Assembly: GCF_030658505.1 (NCBI RefSeq) | Contig: NZ_JAUTXR010000184.1 | Span: 82,504-146,503 of the forward strand | Direction: 5' to 3' | DNA: 64,000 nt | DNA from: Stenotrophomonas raiganjensis (SeqCode) | Lineage (GTDB): Bacteria > Pseudomonadota > Gammaproteobacteria > Xanthomonadales > Xanthomonadaceae | Shown: positions 17,255 through 25,675 of the stretch, piece after piece | How the letters are laid out: each line of letters opens with the position of its first letter | Numbering within the stretch: position 1 is the stretch's first letter | Made by a program: the position numbers and the translations under genes | Notes under the pieces: generated by a model | Seen by the model: the letters and a program-made list of their open reading frames with translations, nothing else | The model's database searches: none | Told to the model about the DNA's origin: nothing

Positions 17255-17707
17255 TTACTTGACCACGCGCAGGGTCGGGCGCCCCTTCGGCGGCGGGCTG
17301 GCTGGCGGCGTATCGTCCGGCGGCGTGCCTTCCTCGTGCAGCAGCTCATCGCTGGTCGGAGCGGTCTCGTTGCCCGGGATGTCATCCGGTAGCGCCATGC
17401 CCTGCCCGGTCTCGCGGGCGTAGACGGCCAGCACGGCGCTGATCGGCACCTGCACCGGGTAGCTGGTACCGGAGAAGCGCGCCGAGAAGCTCACCATCTC
17501 GTTGTCGATCATCAGTCGCACGACAGCACGTTCGGCGATGTTGAGCACGACCCGGCCATCCTTGACCGCCGAAGGCGGGACCTGCACGCCGGGAACGCCG
17601 GCGTCGACCAGGATGTGCGGGGTCAGCTGGTTGTCGTTGATCCATTCCACCAGCGCCCGCAGCAGGTACGGGCGGTGGCTGGTCATGTGGAAGAAGTCTT
17701 CGGTCAT
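17255..17707 (-). CDS. sspB: ClpXP protease specificity-enhancing factor SspB
   Basis: SspB binds ssrA-tagged proteins and tethers them to ClpX for degradation. The 150-residue product has the folded domain HRPYLLRALVEWINDNQLTPHILVDA, GVQVP and VLNIAERAV, then an acidic, proline-rich linker. It ends in GRPTLRVVK, the ClpX-docking peptide that is almost identical to the E. coli tail. ATG 17707 gives a short leader before the domain, and ATG 17686 is a possible alternative. It lies 84 bases downstream of sspA on the same strand with a hairpin between, the standard sspAB arrangement. The call is certain. Confidence 0.96.
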   Translation of the reverse strand: MTEDFFHMTSHRPYLLRALVEWINDNQLTPHILVDAGVPGVQVPPSAVKDGRVVLNIAERAVVRLMIDNEMVSFSARFSGTSYPVQVPISAVLAVYARETGQGMALPDDIPGNETAPTSDELLHEEGTPPDDTPPASPPPKGRPTLRVVK

Positions 17708-17749
17708 GCGTGAAGTGTACGCGCCCGGCGCCCCGCCGGGGCGGATCAC

Positions 17750-17771
17750 CTGCACGCCGGTCGGCGTGCAG
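17750..17771. repeat. Hairpin between sspA and sspB
   Basis: CTGCACGCC and GGCGTGCAG (nine-base perfect arms) surround GGTC. With no T-run on the minus strand, it may lower sspB expression relative to sspA or stabilise the sspA message, rather than end transcription. Confidence 0.55.
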
Positions 17772-17791
17772 ACGGGTAACGCAGGCCCGGA

Positions 17792-18427
17792 TCAGACCGG
17801 CAGATCGCGCAGCTTTTTTTCCTGATCGGTCAGGCTGCGGACGAAACCGGGGTGGCGGAAGATGCGGTTGCCGTAGTCCTCGATCGCCTTGCCGTCCTTC
17901 GGCAGCGGTACGTCCAGCGACTGCAGGCGCCAGATGATCGGCGCCATCGCGCAGTCGGCCAGGCTCATTTCCGGGTTGAGGAAGAACTTGCTGGCCTTGA
18001 ACAGCGGCAGCGAGGCGGTCAGCAGCTCCTTCAGGCGCTTGCGGCCAGCCTCGGCCTGGGTCTTGTTGCCGAGCTGGATGGCCTGCACCTGTGGCACCCA
18101 GTCGTGCTCGATGCGCAGCATCGCCAGGCGGATGCGCGCACGCGAGAGCGGATCGACCGGCATCAGCGGCGGATGCGGATAACGTTCGTCCAGGTACTCG
18201 CTGACCACTGATGCGGCGTACAGCACCAGCTCGCGTTCGACCAGGGTCGGCACCGAGTGATACGGATTGAGGTCGATCAGGTCTTCAGGCGGGTTCTGTG
18301 GATCGACCGGAACGAAGTCGAAGGTCACACCCTTGGCCGCCAGCACCAGGCGTACACGGTGGCACAGTACATCGTCGTTCGAGGAAAACAGCGTCAGTGT
18401 ATTGCGCATGCGTACGCTCGCCGCCAT
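17792..18427 (-). CDS. sspA: Stringent starvation protein A (GST-fold RNA polymerase-associated)
   Basis: SspA, 211 residues, has a thioredoxin-like N-domain (LTLFSSNDDVLCHRVRLVLAAKGV, NPYHSVPTLVERELVLYAASVVSEYLDERYPHPPLMP) and an all-helical C-domain, as in the glutathione transferase fold. In E. coli it binds RNA polymerase and helps survival in stationary phase and acid. The PHPPLMP surface loop, needed for its transcriptional role, is present. ATG 18427 lies eight bases after GGAG. It sits downstream of petABC, an arrangement known in many gammaproteobacteria and betaproteobacteria, with a strong palindrome in the 134-base gap. It may be partly co-transcribed with petC. Confidence 0.95.
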   Translation of the reverse strand: MAASVRMRNTLTLFSSNDDVLCHRVRLVLAAKGVTFDFVPVDPQNPPEDLIDLNPYHSVPTLVERELVLYAASVVSEYLDERYPHPPLMPVDPLSRARIRLAMLRIEHDWVPQVQAIQLGNKTQAEAGRKRLKELLTASLPLFKASKFFLNPEMSLADCAMAPIIWRLQSLDVPLPKDGKAIEDYGNRIFRHPGFVRSLTDQEKKLRDLPV

Positions 18428-18469
18428 CAAAGGCTCTCCCACGACAGGAGACCGCCTGCCGCATCGGCG

Positions 18470-18490
18470 CCGCCGGCACCGTGCCGGCGG
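18470..18490. repeat. Perfect palindrome between petC and sspA
   Basis: CCGCCGGCAC and GTGCCGGCGG flank a single C, giving ten-base perfect arms. It lies 70 bases after petC and 40 before sspA. No T-run follows on the minus strand, so it is probably a REP-type element of the GCCGGC class and not a strict terminator. Confidence 0.65.
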
Positions 18491-18561
18491 TCGACTCCTC
18501 CCCGAGTGTGCAACCGACCATCACAAAAGCCAATAGGCCCGTGCGATGGCCGGCGGCAGAT

Positions 18562-19311
18562 TCAGTGAACGTCCTTCCAGTACTCCTTCTTCAGCAGGTA
18601 CAGCAGGAAGGTGAGCAGGGCCAGGAACAGGATCACCCACACGCCCAGCTGCTGGCGCTTGAGCGCGGCCGGTTCGCCGGCGTATTCCAGGAAGTTGGTG
18701 ATGTCCCGCACGGCCTGGTCGTACTGGCCGGCATCCACCGAACCCGGCGTTTCAATGCGCAGGCCGGTCACCGGCGGGTCCATGCCGGGGGCCTCGGGCT
18801 TGCCATGCACGGCATGCTGCAGGCCCTGCATTTCCCACAGCGGGTTGGGCATGGAGGCGTTCGCGAACAACGCGTTGTTCCAGCCCAGCGGCCGGCTGGT
18901 ATCCAGGTAGAACGACTTGAGATAGGTGTAGACCCAGTCACTGCCACGCACGCGCGCGATCAGGCTGAGGTCCGGCGGCATCTTGCCGAACCACTTCTCG
19001 GCGTTCTCCTTGGGCATCGCCACTGGAATCGGGTCACCGATCGCCGAGCCGGTGAAGTTGAGGTTGTTCATCACCTCTTCTTCGGTCAGGCCCAGGTCCT
19101 GCGCCATCCGCGAATAGCGCAGGTACTTCAGTGCATGGCAGCCGGAGCAGTAGTTCATGTACAGCTGCGCGCCGCGCTGCAGCGAAGCGCGGTCACCGAG
19201 GTCGTTGCCGGCCTGCAGCAGCGGGGTGCCGCCCTCGGCGGCGGAGGCCAGGAAACTGCCCAGCATCAGGGTGGCCGCCAGGGCCAGCCGGACCATCCAG
19301 CGCTCAGTCAT
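18562..19311 (-). CDS. petC: Ubiquinol-cytochrome c reductase cytochrome c1
   Basis: Cytochrome c1 is the haem c subunit of the bc1 complex and passes electrons to soluble cytochrome c. The 249-residue precursor has a cleavable signal (MVRLALAATLMLGSFLASAAEG), the covalent haem site NYCSGCHALKY near residue 55, a Met axial ligand region later in the sequence, and a single C-terminal membrane anchor (LGVWVILFLALLTFLLYLL). It ends in a basic tail. The start overlaps petB by eight bases. It is the last gene of petABC. The assignment is certain. Confidence 0.96.
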   Translation of the reverse strand: MTERWMVRLALAATLMLGSFLASAAEGGTPLLQAGNDLGDRASLQRGAQLYMNYCSGCHALKYLRYSRMAQDLGLTEEEVMNNLNFTGSAIGDPIPVAMPKENAEKWFGKMPPDLSLIARVRGSDWVYTYLKSFYLDTSRPLGWNNALFANASMPNPLWEMQGLQHAVHGKPEAPGMDPPVTGLRIETPGSVDAGQYDQAVRDITNFLEYAGEPAALKRQQLGVWVILFLALLTFLLYLLKKEYWKDVH

Positions 19312-20563
19312 GCGTGGTCACCCTCTCCGGTACCGGCTTGGTCCTGTCCAACCGTGTCCATAGCGGCATGGTGATGAAGAACGCGAAGTACAGGAACGTC
19401 AGCACCCGCCCGATGTAGGTCTCGTGCACGTCGGTGCCAGGGCCGGAGCCGATCACGCCCAGCCACACGAAGCACACCGCCAGCACGCCCAGCATCACCT
19501 TCGAGATCCAGCCGCGGTAGCGCACCGACTTCACCTTCGCCTTGTCCAGCCACGGCACCAGGAACAGGATCGCGATGGCCGAGAACATCACCAGCACGCC
19601 GCCCAGCTTGTTCGGCACCACGCGCAACATCGCGTAGTACGGCGTGTAGTACCAGACCGGCTTGATGTGTTCCGGGGTCACCAGGCGGTTGGCCTCGGTG
19701 AAGTTGTCGTGCTCCAGGAACAGGCCACCGAAACCGGGCGCGAAGAAGATGATGAAGGCGGCGATGATCAGCAGGAAGCCGGCGCCGACACCATCCTTGA
19801 GCGTGTAATACGGGTGGAACGGAATGCCGTCGGCCGGCGCGTTCGGCGACCAGCGGTTGCCCTTCGGCCCCTTCTTGATCTCCACGCCATCGGGGTTGTT
19901 CGAACCCACTTCGTGCAGTGCGCCCAGGTGCAGTACCACCAGCAGCAACAGCACCAGCGGCAATGCGATGACATGCAGCGCGAAGAAGCGGTTGAGCGTG
20001 GCGTCACTGGGCAGGTAATCGCCCATGATCCATTCGGTCAGGCCGTTGCCGATCACCGGTATCGCGCCGAACAGCGAGATGATCACCTTGGCGCCCCAGA
20101 ACGACATCTGGCCCCAGGGCAGCACGTAGCCCATGAAGGCTTCGGCCATCAGCACCAGGTAGATCAGCATGCCCAGAATCCACACCAGCTCGCGCGGCTT
20201 CTGGTAGCTGCCGTACAGCAGGCCGCGGAACATGTGCAGGTAGACCACGATGAAGAACAGCGAGGCCCCGGTGGAGTGCATGTAGCGGATCAGCCAGCCC
20301 CACTCCACGTCCCGCATGATGTATTCGATGGAACCGAACGCCTCGGCGGCGTTGGTCTTGTAGTGCATCGTCAGGAAGATGCCGGTGACGATCTGGTTGA
20401 CCAGCACCAGCAGCGCGAGCGAACCGAAGTAGTACCAGATGTTGAAGTTCTTCGGCGCGTAGTACTCGCTGACGTGCTTGCGGTAGACCGGCATCAGGCC
20501 CGGCGCGCGGGCATTGACCCAGTCGGCGACGCCGCTGGCGGTACGGCTGAGGATATTGGCCAT
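19304..20563 (-). CDS. petB: Ubiquinol-cytochrome c reductase cytochrome b
   Basis: The 419-residue integral membrane subunit holds the two b haems and both quinone sites of the bc1 complex. Haem-ligand histidines are seen in YMHSTGASLFFIVVYLHMFRG and in FFALHVIALPLVLLLLVVLHLG. The Qo-site motif PEHIKP follows, with PVWYYTPYYAML after it. About eight to nine hydrophobic helices are present, the typical layout. The start overlaps the petA stop by one base (TGATG), so the operon is translationally coupled. No feature departs from the family. Confidence 0.96.
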   Translation of the reverse strand: MANILSRTASGVADWVNARAPGLMPVYRKHVSEYYAPKNFNIWYYFGSLALLVLVNQIVTGIFLTMHYKTNAAEAFGSIEYIMRDVEWGWLIRYMHSTGASLFFIVVYLHMFRGLLYGSYQKPRELVWILGMLIYLVLMAEAFMGYVLPWGQMSFWGAKVIISLFGAIPVIGNGLTEWIMGDYLPSDATLNRFFALHVIALPLVLLLLVVLHLGALHEVGSNNPDGVEIKKGPKGNRWSPNAPADGIPFHPYYTLKDGVGAGFLLIIAAFIIFFAPGFGGLFLEHDNFTEANRLVTPEHIKPVWYYTPYYAMLRVVPNKLGGVLVMFSAIAILFLVPWLDKAKVKSVRYRGWISKVMLGVLAVCFVWLGVIGSGPGTDVHETYIGRVLTFLYFAFFITMPLWTRLDRTKPVPERVTTHD

Positions 20564-21183
20564 CAGGCAGCCCCCTGCGGATCAACACCGATGATGATGG
20601 TGTTGTCGTCCTGGTAGTGGTGCGCGGGCACCTTCAGGTTGATCGGCGCCGGCACGTCCTTGAAGACGCGGCCGGACATGTCGAAGCGCGACTTGTGGCA
20701 TGGGCAGAAGTAACCGCCCTTCCACTGCGGATCGTAGGGCTCGGGCCGGATCTCGGCGACCATTTCCGGCGAGCAGCCCAGGTGCGTGCACAGGCCAACC
20801 AGCACGGAGATGTCCGGCTTGATCGAGCGCAGCTCGGGGTTTTGCTTGAGCACGTAGTCCGGCTGCTGGTCCTTCTCGCCGGACTCGGGGTCCTTGAGGC
20901 GGCCATCCAGCCCGTGCAACGCGTCGAGGATCGCCTTGGACCGTTTGACGATCCAGATCGGCTGGCCACGCCATTCCACGATCAGGCGTTGGCCTTCCTG
21001 CAGGGCGCTGATGTCGGCCACCACCGGTGCGCCAGCAAGCTTGGCGCGGGCACTGGGGTTCCAGGATTTGATGAAAGGAACTGCGGTGAATCCGACGCCG
21101 ACGGCACCCACCACGGCAGTGGTGGCAGAAAGAAAACGCCGACGTCCGGTGTTGACTGGATCGTGTACCCCATCGTTGGCCAT
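20563..21183 (-). CDS. petA: Ubiquinol-cytochrome c reductase Rieske iron-sulfur subunit
   Basis: The Rieske subunit, 206 residues, carries the high-potential [2Fe-2S] cluster. Its two ligand boxes, CTHLGC and CPCHKS, are intact. The N-terminus has a twin-arginine-type motif (TGRRRFLSATTA) before a hydrophobic segment, fitting Tat-dependent insertion as an uncleaved anchor. It is the first gene of petABC. The promoter should lie in 21184-21320, which contains no gene; no clear hexamers could be assigned. The downstream order petB-petC-sspA-sspB is conserved in related bacteria. Confidence 0.96.
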   Translation of the reverse strand: MANDGVHDPVNTGRRRFLSATTAVVGAVGVGFTAVPFIKSWNPSARAKLAGAPVVADISALQEGQRLIVEWRGQPIWIVKRSKAILDALHGLDGRLKDPESGEKDQQPDYVLKQNPELRSIKPDISVLVGLCTHLGCSPEMVAEIRPEPYDPQWKGGYFCPCHKSRFDMSGRVFKDVPAPINLKVPAHHYQDDNTIIIGVDPQGAA

Positions 21184-21320
21184 CCGGCACTCCGATATTG
21201 ATTAGGTAGCTTTAAGGCTGCCAGCGGATCCGGTGGGGGCCAGAGCCGCATTGAATCATGGGCGAGTGTAGCGGAACCGTCGCGCGCCACACAACGCATT
21301 GCAACAACATTGATTGCGGG

Positions 21321-21377
21321 GTTGCCGGCCAGCGGCCGGCACTACCTTTCAAAGGAGTGCCGACCAACGGTCGGCGC
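21321..21377. repeat. Two SMAG-type hairpins upstream of petA
   Basis: A GCCGGCC-AGC-GGCCGGC palindrome ending in ACTAC (21321-21345) and a TGCCGACC class unit (21357-21377) lie between the transglycosylase gene end and the petA promoter region, both genes being on the minus strand. The second unit abuts the transglycosylase stop codon. Confidence 0.82.
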
Positions 21378-22298
21378 CTACTGGTGACTCAGGGCGGTGC
21401 GGTAACGTTCGGCCAGCTGCCCGACCCGGCGCACGTAGTACTGGGTCTCGCTGTAGGGCGGCACGCCACCGTGGCGGTCGACCGCGCCTTCGCCAGCGTT
21501 GTAGCCGGCTGCGGCAAGGGTCAGGTCGCCATTGAAGCGTTTCAGCAACCACGCAAGATACTGCACGCCGCCACGGATGTTCTGCCCGGCGTCATAGGAA
21601 TCGCTTACGCCGAAGCGCGCGGCGGTCGGCGGCATCAGCTGCATCAGGCCCTGCGCGCCAGCACGGCTGAGCGCGGTCGGGTTGTAGGCCGACTCGGCAT
21701 GGATGATGGCGCGCACCACCGCCTCCTCCACGCCGAACTCGCGCGCGGCCGAGGTGATCTCGGCCTGGAAGGCCGAGGTGTTCAGTCGCACGGTGCCGAA
21801 GTCCACGCGTGGATTGACCCCACAGGCATAGCAGCGCTCCATGAAGCTGTAGCGGATGGTCCGGACCGGGCCGAGGTTGGCCACCTGGGTCGGGCGCGCA
21901 CTGGTGTAGTGGCGCACGCCATCCTTCATGAAGGAATACACCTGGCCACTGACCATGCGCGCGCTGCGCGAGGCGACCGGCTGTGCGGGACCGGATGCCG
22001 GCACGGACGCAGGCGCGACCGTTGCCGGCGCTGCGGCACTCGCGGCAACGGCCACCGGGTTGCGTTCGATGCTGGCCACCGTGGTGGATGCCGGCCTGGG
22101 CGCGGCCACCACCGGTCGAGGTGCCGGGCGGGTGTCACGGGTGTAGCTGATGGTGCTGCAGCGCGCGCCGGCCACCCGCTTGCTCACATAACTGGTGACG
22201 CCGTCAGCGCCCTGGCACTTGTACAGGGTTCCAGCGCTGGCCGGCGCAGCGGTCAGCGCAGCGATGATGATCGCCGTTGTCCCCAGTATCCCCTTCAT
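21378..22298 (-). CDS. Lytic transglycosylase (SLT-type) with DUF4124-like N-terminus
   Basis: This exported 306-residue enzyme is predicted to cleave peptidoglycan, forming 1,6-anhydromuropeptides. A signal peptide (GILGTTAIIIAALTAAPASA) is followed by a short domain with LYKCQGADGVTSYVSKRV, resembling DUF4124, and an Ala/Pro-rich linker. The SLT catalytic domain comes last: IIHAESAYNPTALSRAGAQGLMQLMPPTA, in which the Glu after HA is the catalytic acid, then GGVQYLAWLL and AAGYNAGEGAV. All core motifs are intact. ATG 22298 begins the signal peptide. It is monocistronic. It may contribute to the anhydromuropeptide pool that AmpD-type enzymes process, but that is inference. Confidence 0.9.
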   Translation of the reverse strand: MKGILGTTAIIIAALTAAPASAGTLYKCQGADGVTSYVSKRVAGARCSTISYTRDTRPAPRPVVAAPRPASTTVASIERNPVAVAASAAAPATVAPASVPASGPAQPVASRSARMVSGQVYSFMKDGVRHYTSARPTQVANLGPVRTIRYSFMERCYACGVNPRVDFGTVRLNTSAFQAEITSAAREFGVEEAVVRAIIHAESAYNPTALSRAGAQGLMQLMPPTAARFGVSDSYDAGQNIRGGVQYLAWLLKRFNGDLTLAAAGYNAGEGAVDRHGGVPPYSETQYYVRRVGQLAERYRTALSHQ

Positions 22299-22344
22299 GG
22301 CGGCGAGTGTCCCAGCTTCGCCGGGGCTTGCCAAGCGACGTGGC

Positions 22345-23313
22345 TCAGCCTGTGACCGGCGGCACAGCCAGCAACTGGCCGAGGCCCGCCAGGCGCTGTG
22401 CCAGTTCGTCGCGCAGGCGCGGCGGGGTGGTCCAAAGCGCCACGGGCAGGCGGTCCAGGCTGAGAATCTGCGCCAGCATCATGCCGCGGCTCTCGGCGCC
22501 CATGCGCAGCAGGCAGTGGTCGGGGCCATCCGCTTCCAGTACTCCACACCACGGCGGGATGCGGCCTTCCAGCTCGGAATGGCTGCCGGACAGGCGGAGG
22601 ATGGCCTGCAGCGCGAACGGCGCCTGGCTGACCGCCTGCCGCACCATCACATCGGGCGGCGCCGGGGTGCGCCGGTGCAGGCCCGGCCCGGCGCACTCAC
22701 GTACGGCGCCCATGCGGTCCACGCGCAAGGTGCGCCAGTCCTGCCGCCCCAGGTCCCAGGCAAGCAGATACCAGCGTCGCCCGTAATTGACCAGGTGCTG
22801 GGCCTCGACCTCGCGCTGGGTGACGGCTTCCTGCGCGCTGCGGTACTCGAAGGCCAGCCGTGACGCCTGTCGGCAGTGCTGGGCCAGCCGCCCGAGCAGG
22901 CGTGCGTCGGTGGACGGAAGGTCGGACAGGGTGGCCGTCGCTGCATGCACCTCGCCGGCCTGCTGGCGACGACGGGTCGGCACCAACGGATCGAGCTTGG
23001 ACAACAGGCCACGCGCGGTGTCGTCGATCCCGGCAACGGTGGCCGAGGCTGCGCGCAGGGCGATGGCCAGGGTGGTCGCCTCCTCCTCGTCCAGCAGCAT
23101 CGGCAGCACCGGGGCCCCGGCCCCCAACTGGTAGCCGCCGCCGACCCCGGACGAGGCCTGCACCGGATAGCCCAGCTCGCGCAGGCGCTCGATATCACGG
23201 CGGATGCTGCGCCGGTCCACGCCCATGCGCTCGGCCAGCTCGGCCCCGGACCACTGGCGGCGGGCCTGCAGCAGGGCGATCAGGCGCAGCAGACGATGGG
23301 CGGTATGGCGCAT
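22345..23313 (-). CDS. YafY-type transcriptional regulator (HTH-11 plus WYL domain)
   Basis: The 322-residue regulator has an N-terminal winged helix-turn-helix (HRLLRLIALLQARRQWSGAELAERMGVDRRSIRRDIERLRELG). A linker and a central WYL domain follow (YGRRWYLLAWDLGRQDWRTLRVDRM). WYL proteins often sense small ligands or nucleic acid. ATG 23313 is chosen because the HTH begins there. It is divergent from a glutathione S-transferase gene with 80 bases between them. Such YafY/GST pairs are frequent in proteobacteria, and the regulator probably controls its neighbour. The ligand is unknown. Confidence 0.88.
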   Translation of the reverse strand: MRHTAHRLLRLIALLQARRQWSGAELAERMGVDRRSIRRDIERLRELGYPVQASSGVGGGYQLGAGAPVLPMLLDEEEATTLAIALRAASATVAGIDDTARGLLSKLDPLVPTRRRQQAGEVHAATATLSDLPSTDARLLGRLAQHCRQASRLAFEYRSAQEAVTQREVEAQHLVNYGRRWYLLAWDLGRQDWRTLRVDRMGAVRECAGPGLHRRTPAPPDVMVRQAVSQAPFALQAILRLSGSHSELEGRIPPWCGVLEADGPDHCLLRMGAESRGMMLAQILSLDRLPVALWTTPPRLRDELAQRLAGLGQLLAVPPVTG

Positions 23314-23393
23314 GAAGGATCGAGGACAGAAGTCGTCCGCAATAGTGCCCCAGGATGGCCTCCAGTTCACCACCCAGCGCAAGGAGCAATGCC

Positions 23394-24014
23394 ATGAATT
23401 CACGCCAGATCACCCTTTACCACGCCGCCCGTTCCCGCTCGAGCGGCGCCGTGGCCCTCCTCGAAGCGCTGGGTGCCGACTACCGCATGCAGGTGCTGGA
23501 CCTGAAAGCCGGCGCCAACCTGGCCCCGGCCTACCTGGCCATCAACCCGATGGGCAAGGTGCCGGCCATCGTCCACAACGGCGCACTGGTGACCGAACAG
23601 GTGGCGATCTATCTGTACCTGGCCGACCTTTACCCGGAAGCCGGGCTGGCACCGCCGATCGGCGACGCCCTGCGCGGCCCCTACCTGCGCTGGATGGCCT
23701 TCTATGGCGCCTGTTTCGAGCCGGCGATGATCGACAAGGCAATGCACCGCGAGCCGCCGCCGCGCCTGATGTCGCCGTACAACGATGCCGAGACCGTGCT
23801 GCAGGTGGTCGAAGCCCAGCTGGCGCAGGGCCCGTACCTGCTGGGCGAGGTCATGAGCGCCGCCGACGTGCTGTGGGGCAATGCACTGGCGTGGACCACG
23901 GCCTTTGGCCTGGTACAGCCGGCGCCGGCCACGGCTGACTACATCGCACGGATGAGCGCGATGACCGCGTTCGACCGTTCGCGGCAGATCGATGCGGAGC
24001 TGGTGGCGGCGTAA
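23394..24014 (+). CDS. Glutathione S-transferase family protein
   Basis: The 206-residue cytosolic protein has an N-terminal thioredoxin-like domain (ITLYHAARSRSSGAVALLEALGADY; NPMGKVPAIVHNGALVTEQVAIYLYLADLYPEAGL), including the cis-Pro (KVPAI) and the glutathione-binding acidic/Gln pair (TEQ). A helical C-domain (MSAADVLWGNALAW) follows. It probably conjugates or reduces electrophiles with glutathione. AAGGAG seven bases before ATG 23394 fixes the start. It is divergent from a WYL regulator that probably controls it. The specific substrate cannot be told. Confidence 0.87.
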   Translation: MNSRQITLYHAARSRSSGAVALLEALGADYRMQVLDLKAGANLAPAYLAINPMGKVPAIVHNGALVTEQVAIYLYLADLYPEAGLAPPIGDALRGPYLRWMAFYGACFEPAMIDKAMHREPPPRLMSPYNDAETVLQVVEAQLAQGPYLLGEVMSAADVLWGNALAWTTAFGLVQPAPATADYIARMSAMTAFDRSRQIDAELVAA

Positions 24015-24015
24015 G

Positions 24016-24090
24016 GGCGCCCGCCGGGCACGGCCCGGCGCTACCGGGGCCGGCGGGATGCGGGTAGCGCGGGGCCGTGCCCCGCGAGCG
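24016..24090. repeat. Two REP-like palindromes before miaB
   Basis: GCGCCCGCCGGGC-ACGG-CCCGGCGC with a CTACC end (24016-24045) and GCGCGGGGC-CGT-GCCCCGCG headed by GGGTAG (24062-24090) lie between the GST gene and miaB. They belong to a third palindrome class, rich in CCGGG. TAGAAT at 24121-24126 just after may be the miaB -10 element. Confidence 0.65.
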
Positions 24091-24162
24091 CACAGCGCGG
24101 CGGGCGGCGTGGGATGCGGGTAGAATTTCCGACTTTCCCGCCACCCGAATGGATTAAGCGCC

Positions 24163-25581
24163 ATGACCGGGACGCCAGACGTCTTTCCGCCCGCCGCCCC
24201 GGGCGGTACCCCGCTCGTTGCCCTGCCCGCTGGTCCACGCAAGCCCGACCAGGTGAAAGGCAAGCTGTACATCAAGACCCACGGTTGCCAGATGAACGAG
24301 TACGACTCGGCCAAGATGGCCGACGTGCTTGCCGCCAGCGATGGCCTGGAACTGACCGACAGCCCGGACGACGCCGACGTCATCCTGGTCAACACCTGCT
24401 CCATCCGCGAGAAGGCGCAGGAGAAAGTGTTCAGCCAGCTGGGCGTGTGGAAGGGCCTGAAGAACAAGGGCCGCGAGGTCATCATCGGCGTGGGTGGCTG
24501 CGTCGCCTCGCAGGAAGGCGAAGCGATCATCAAGCGTGCGCCGTTCGTTGACCTGGTGTTCGGCCCGCAGACCCTGCACCGCCTGCCGGAACTGATCCGC
24601 GCCCGCCGCGAGCAGAAGCGCCCGCAGGTGGACATCAGCTTCCCCGAGATCGAGAAGTTCGACCGCCTGCCCGAGCCGCGCGCCGAAGGCGCCTCGGCGT
24701 TCGTGTCGATCATGGAAGGGTGTTCCAAGTACTGCTCGTTCTGCGTGGTGCCCTACACCCGCGGCACCGAAGTCAGCCGCCCGTTCGAGGACGTGGTGGT
24801 GGAAGTGGCGCAGCTCGCCGCACAGGGCGTGCGGGAGATCAACCTGCTCGGCCAGAACGTCAACGCCTATCGGGGCCCCTATGGCGACGGCGAATTCGCC
24901 GACCTGGGACTGCTGATCCGCACCATCGCCGAGATCGACGGCGTCGGCCGCATCCGCTTCACTACCTCGCACCCGCTGGAGTTCAGCGATTCGCTGATCG
25001 ATGCGTTCCGCGACGTGCCGCAGCTGGCCAACTTCCTGCACCTGCCGGTGCAGGCCGGCAGCGACCGCGTGCTGTCGGCGATGAAGCGCGGCTACACCGC
25101 GCTGGAATTCAAGTCGAAGATCCGCAAGCTGCGCGCGGTGCGCCCGGACATCTCGATCAGCTCGGACTTCATCGTCGGCTTCCCCGGCGAGACCGATGCC
25201 GATTTCGAGAAGACCATGAAGCTGATCGAGGACATCGGCTTCGACCACAGTTTCTCCTTCATCTATTCGCGTCGACCCGGCACACCGGCTGCGGATCTGG
25301 AAGACACGATCAGCGATGCGGAAAAGCATGCGCGCCTGTCGCGCCTGCAGGAGCGCATCAATGCGCATGCCGCCGGCATCTCCGAAAAGATGGTCGGCAC
25401 CGTGCAGACGGTGCTGGTGGAAGGCCCCTCGCGCAAGAACCCGAACGAACTGACCGGCAAGACCGAGAACATGCGTTCGGTGAACTTCCCGGCACCGGCG
25501 CGCCTGATCGGCCAGTTCGTGGACGTGGTGATCACCGAAGCGCTGACCAATTCGCTGCGCGCGCGCGTGGTGGCGGAATAA
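24163..25581 (+). CDS. miaB: tRNA-2-methylthio-N6-dimethylallyladenosine synthase MiaB
   Basis: MiaB is a radical SAM methylthiotransferase that modifies i6A37 of tRNAs to ms2i6A. The 472-residue protein has all three expected parts. The N-terminal UPF0004 domain has Cys in [19 protein letters not shown] and GVGGC, which bind the auxiliary cluster. The radical SAM core has the CxxxCxxC motif CSKYCSFC near residue 187. The C-terminal TRAM domain follows ([29 protein letters not shown]). The start at ATG 24163 agrees with a TAGAAT -10-like element about 40 bases upstream. It is monocistronic, and three SMAG hairpins follow it. Confidence 0.96.
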   Translation: MTGTPDVFPPAAPGGTPLVALPAGPRKPDQVKGKLYIKTHGCQMNEYDSAKMADVLAASDGLELTDSPDDADVILVNTCSIREKAQEKVFSQLGVWKGLKNKGREVIIGVGGCVASQEGEAIIKRAPFVDLVFGPQTLHRLPELIRARREQKRPQVDISFPEIEKFDRLPEPRAEGASAFVSIMEGCSKYCSFCVVPYTRGTEVSRPFEDVVVEVAQLAAQGVREINLLGQNVNAYRGPYGDGEFADLGLLIRTIAEIDGVGRIRFTTSHPLEFSDSLIDAFRDVPQLANFLHLPVQAGSDRVLSAMKRGYTALEFKSKIRKLRAVRPDISISSDFIVGFPGETDADFEKTMKLIEDIGFDHSFSFIYSRRPGTPAADLEDTISDAEKHARLSRLQERINAHAAGISEKMVGTVQTVLVEGPSRKNPNELTGKTENMRSVNFPAPARLIGQFVDVVITEALTNSLRARVVAE

Positions 25582-25584
25582 GGT

Positions 25585-25675
25585 GTGCCGGCCAACGGTC
25601 GGCACCCACCGGAATGAATGCCGGCCAGCGGCCGGCACCCACCGGGGTAGATGCCGACCGTTGGTCGGCATTCAC
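25585..25675. repeat. Array of three SMAG-type hairpins
   Basis: Units at 25585-25605 (GTGCCGGCC/GGTCGGCAC), 25618-25638 (GCCGGCC/GGCCGGC) and 25647-25675 (GTAG-headed TGCCGACC) are spaced about 12 bases apart. The spacers read CCACCGG. They fill the whole gap between the convergent miaB and ABC permease genes. Confidence 0.85.

Noticed and set aside
25585..25675. CRISPR-like regular repeat array
   Set aside because: The three units differ in sequence, are palindromic SMAG hairpins with 12-base spacers, and no cas gene is present.
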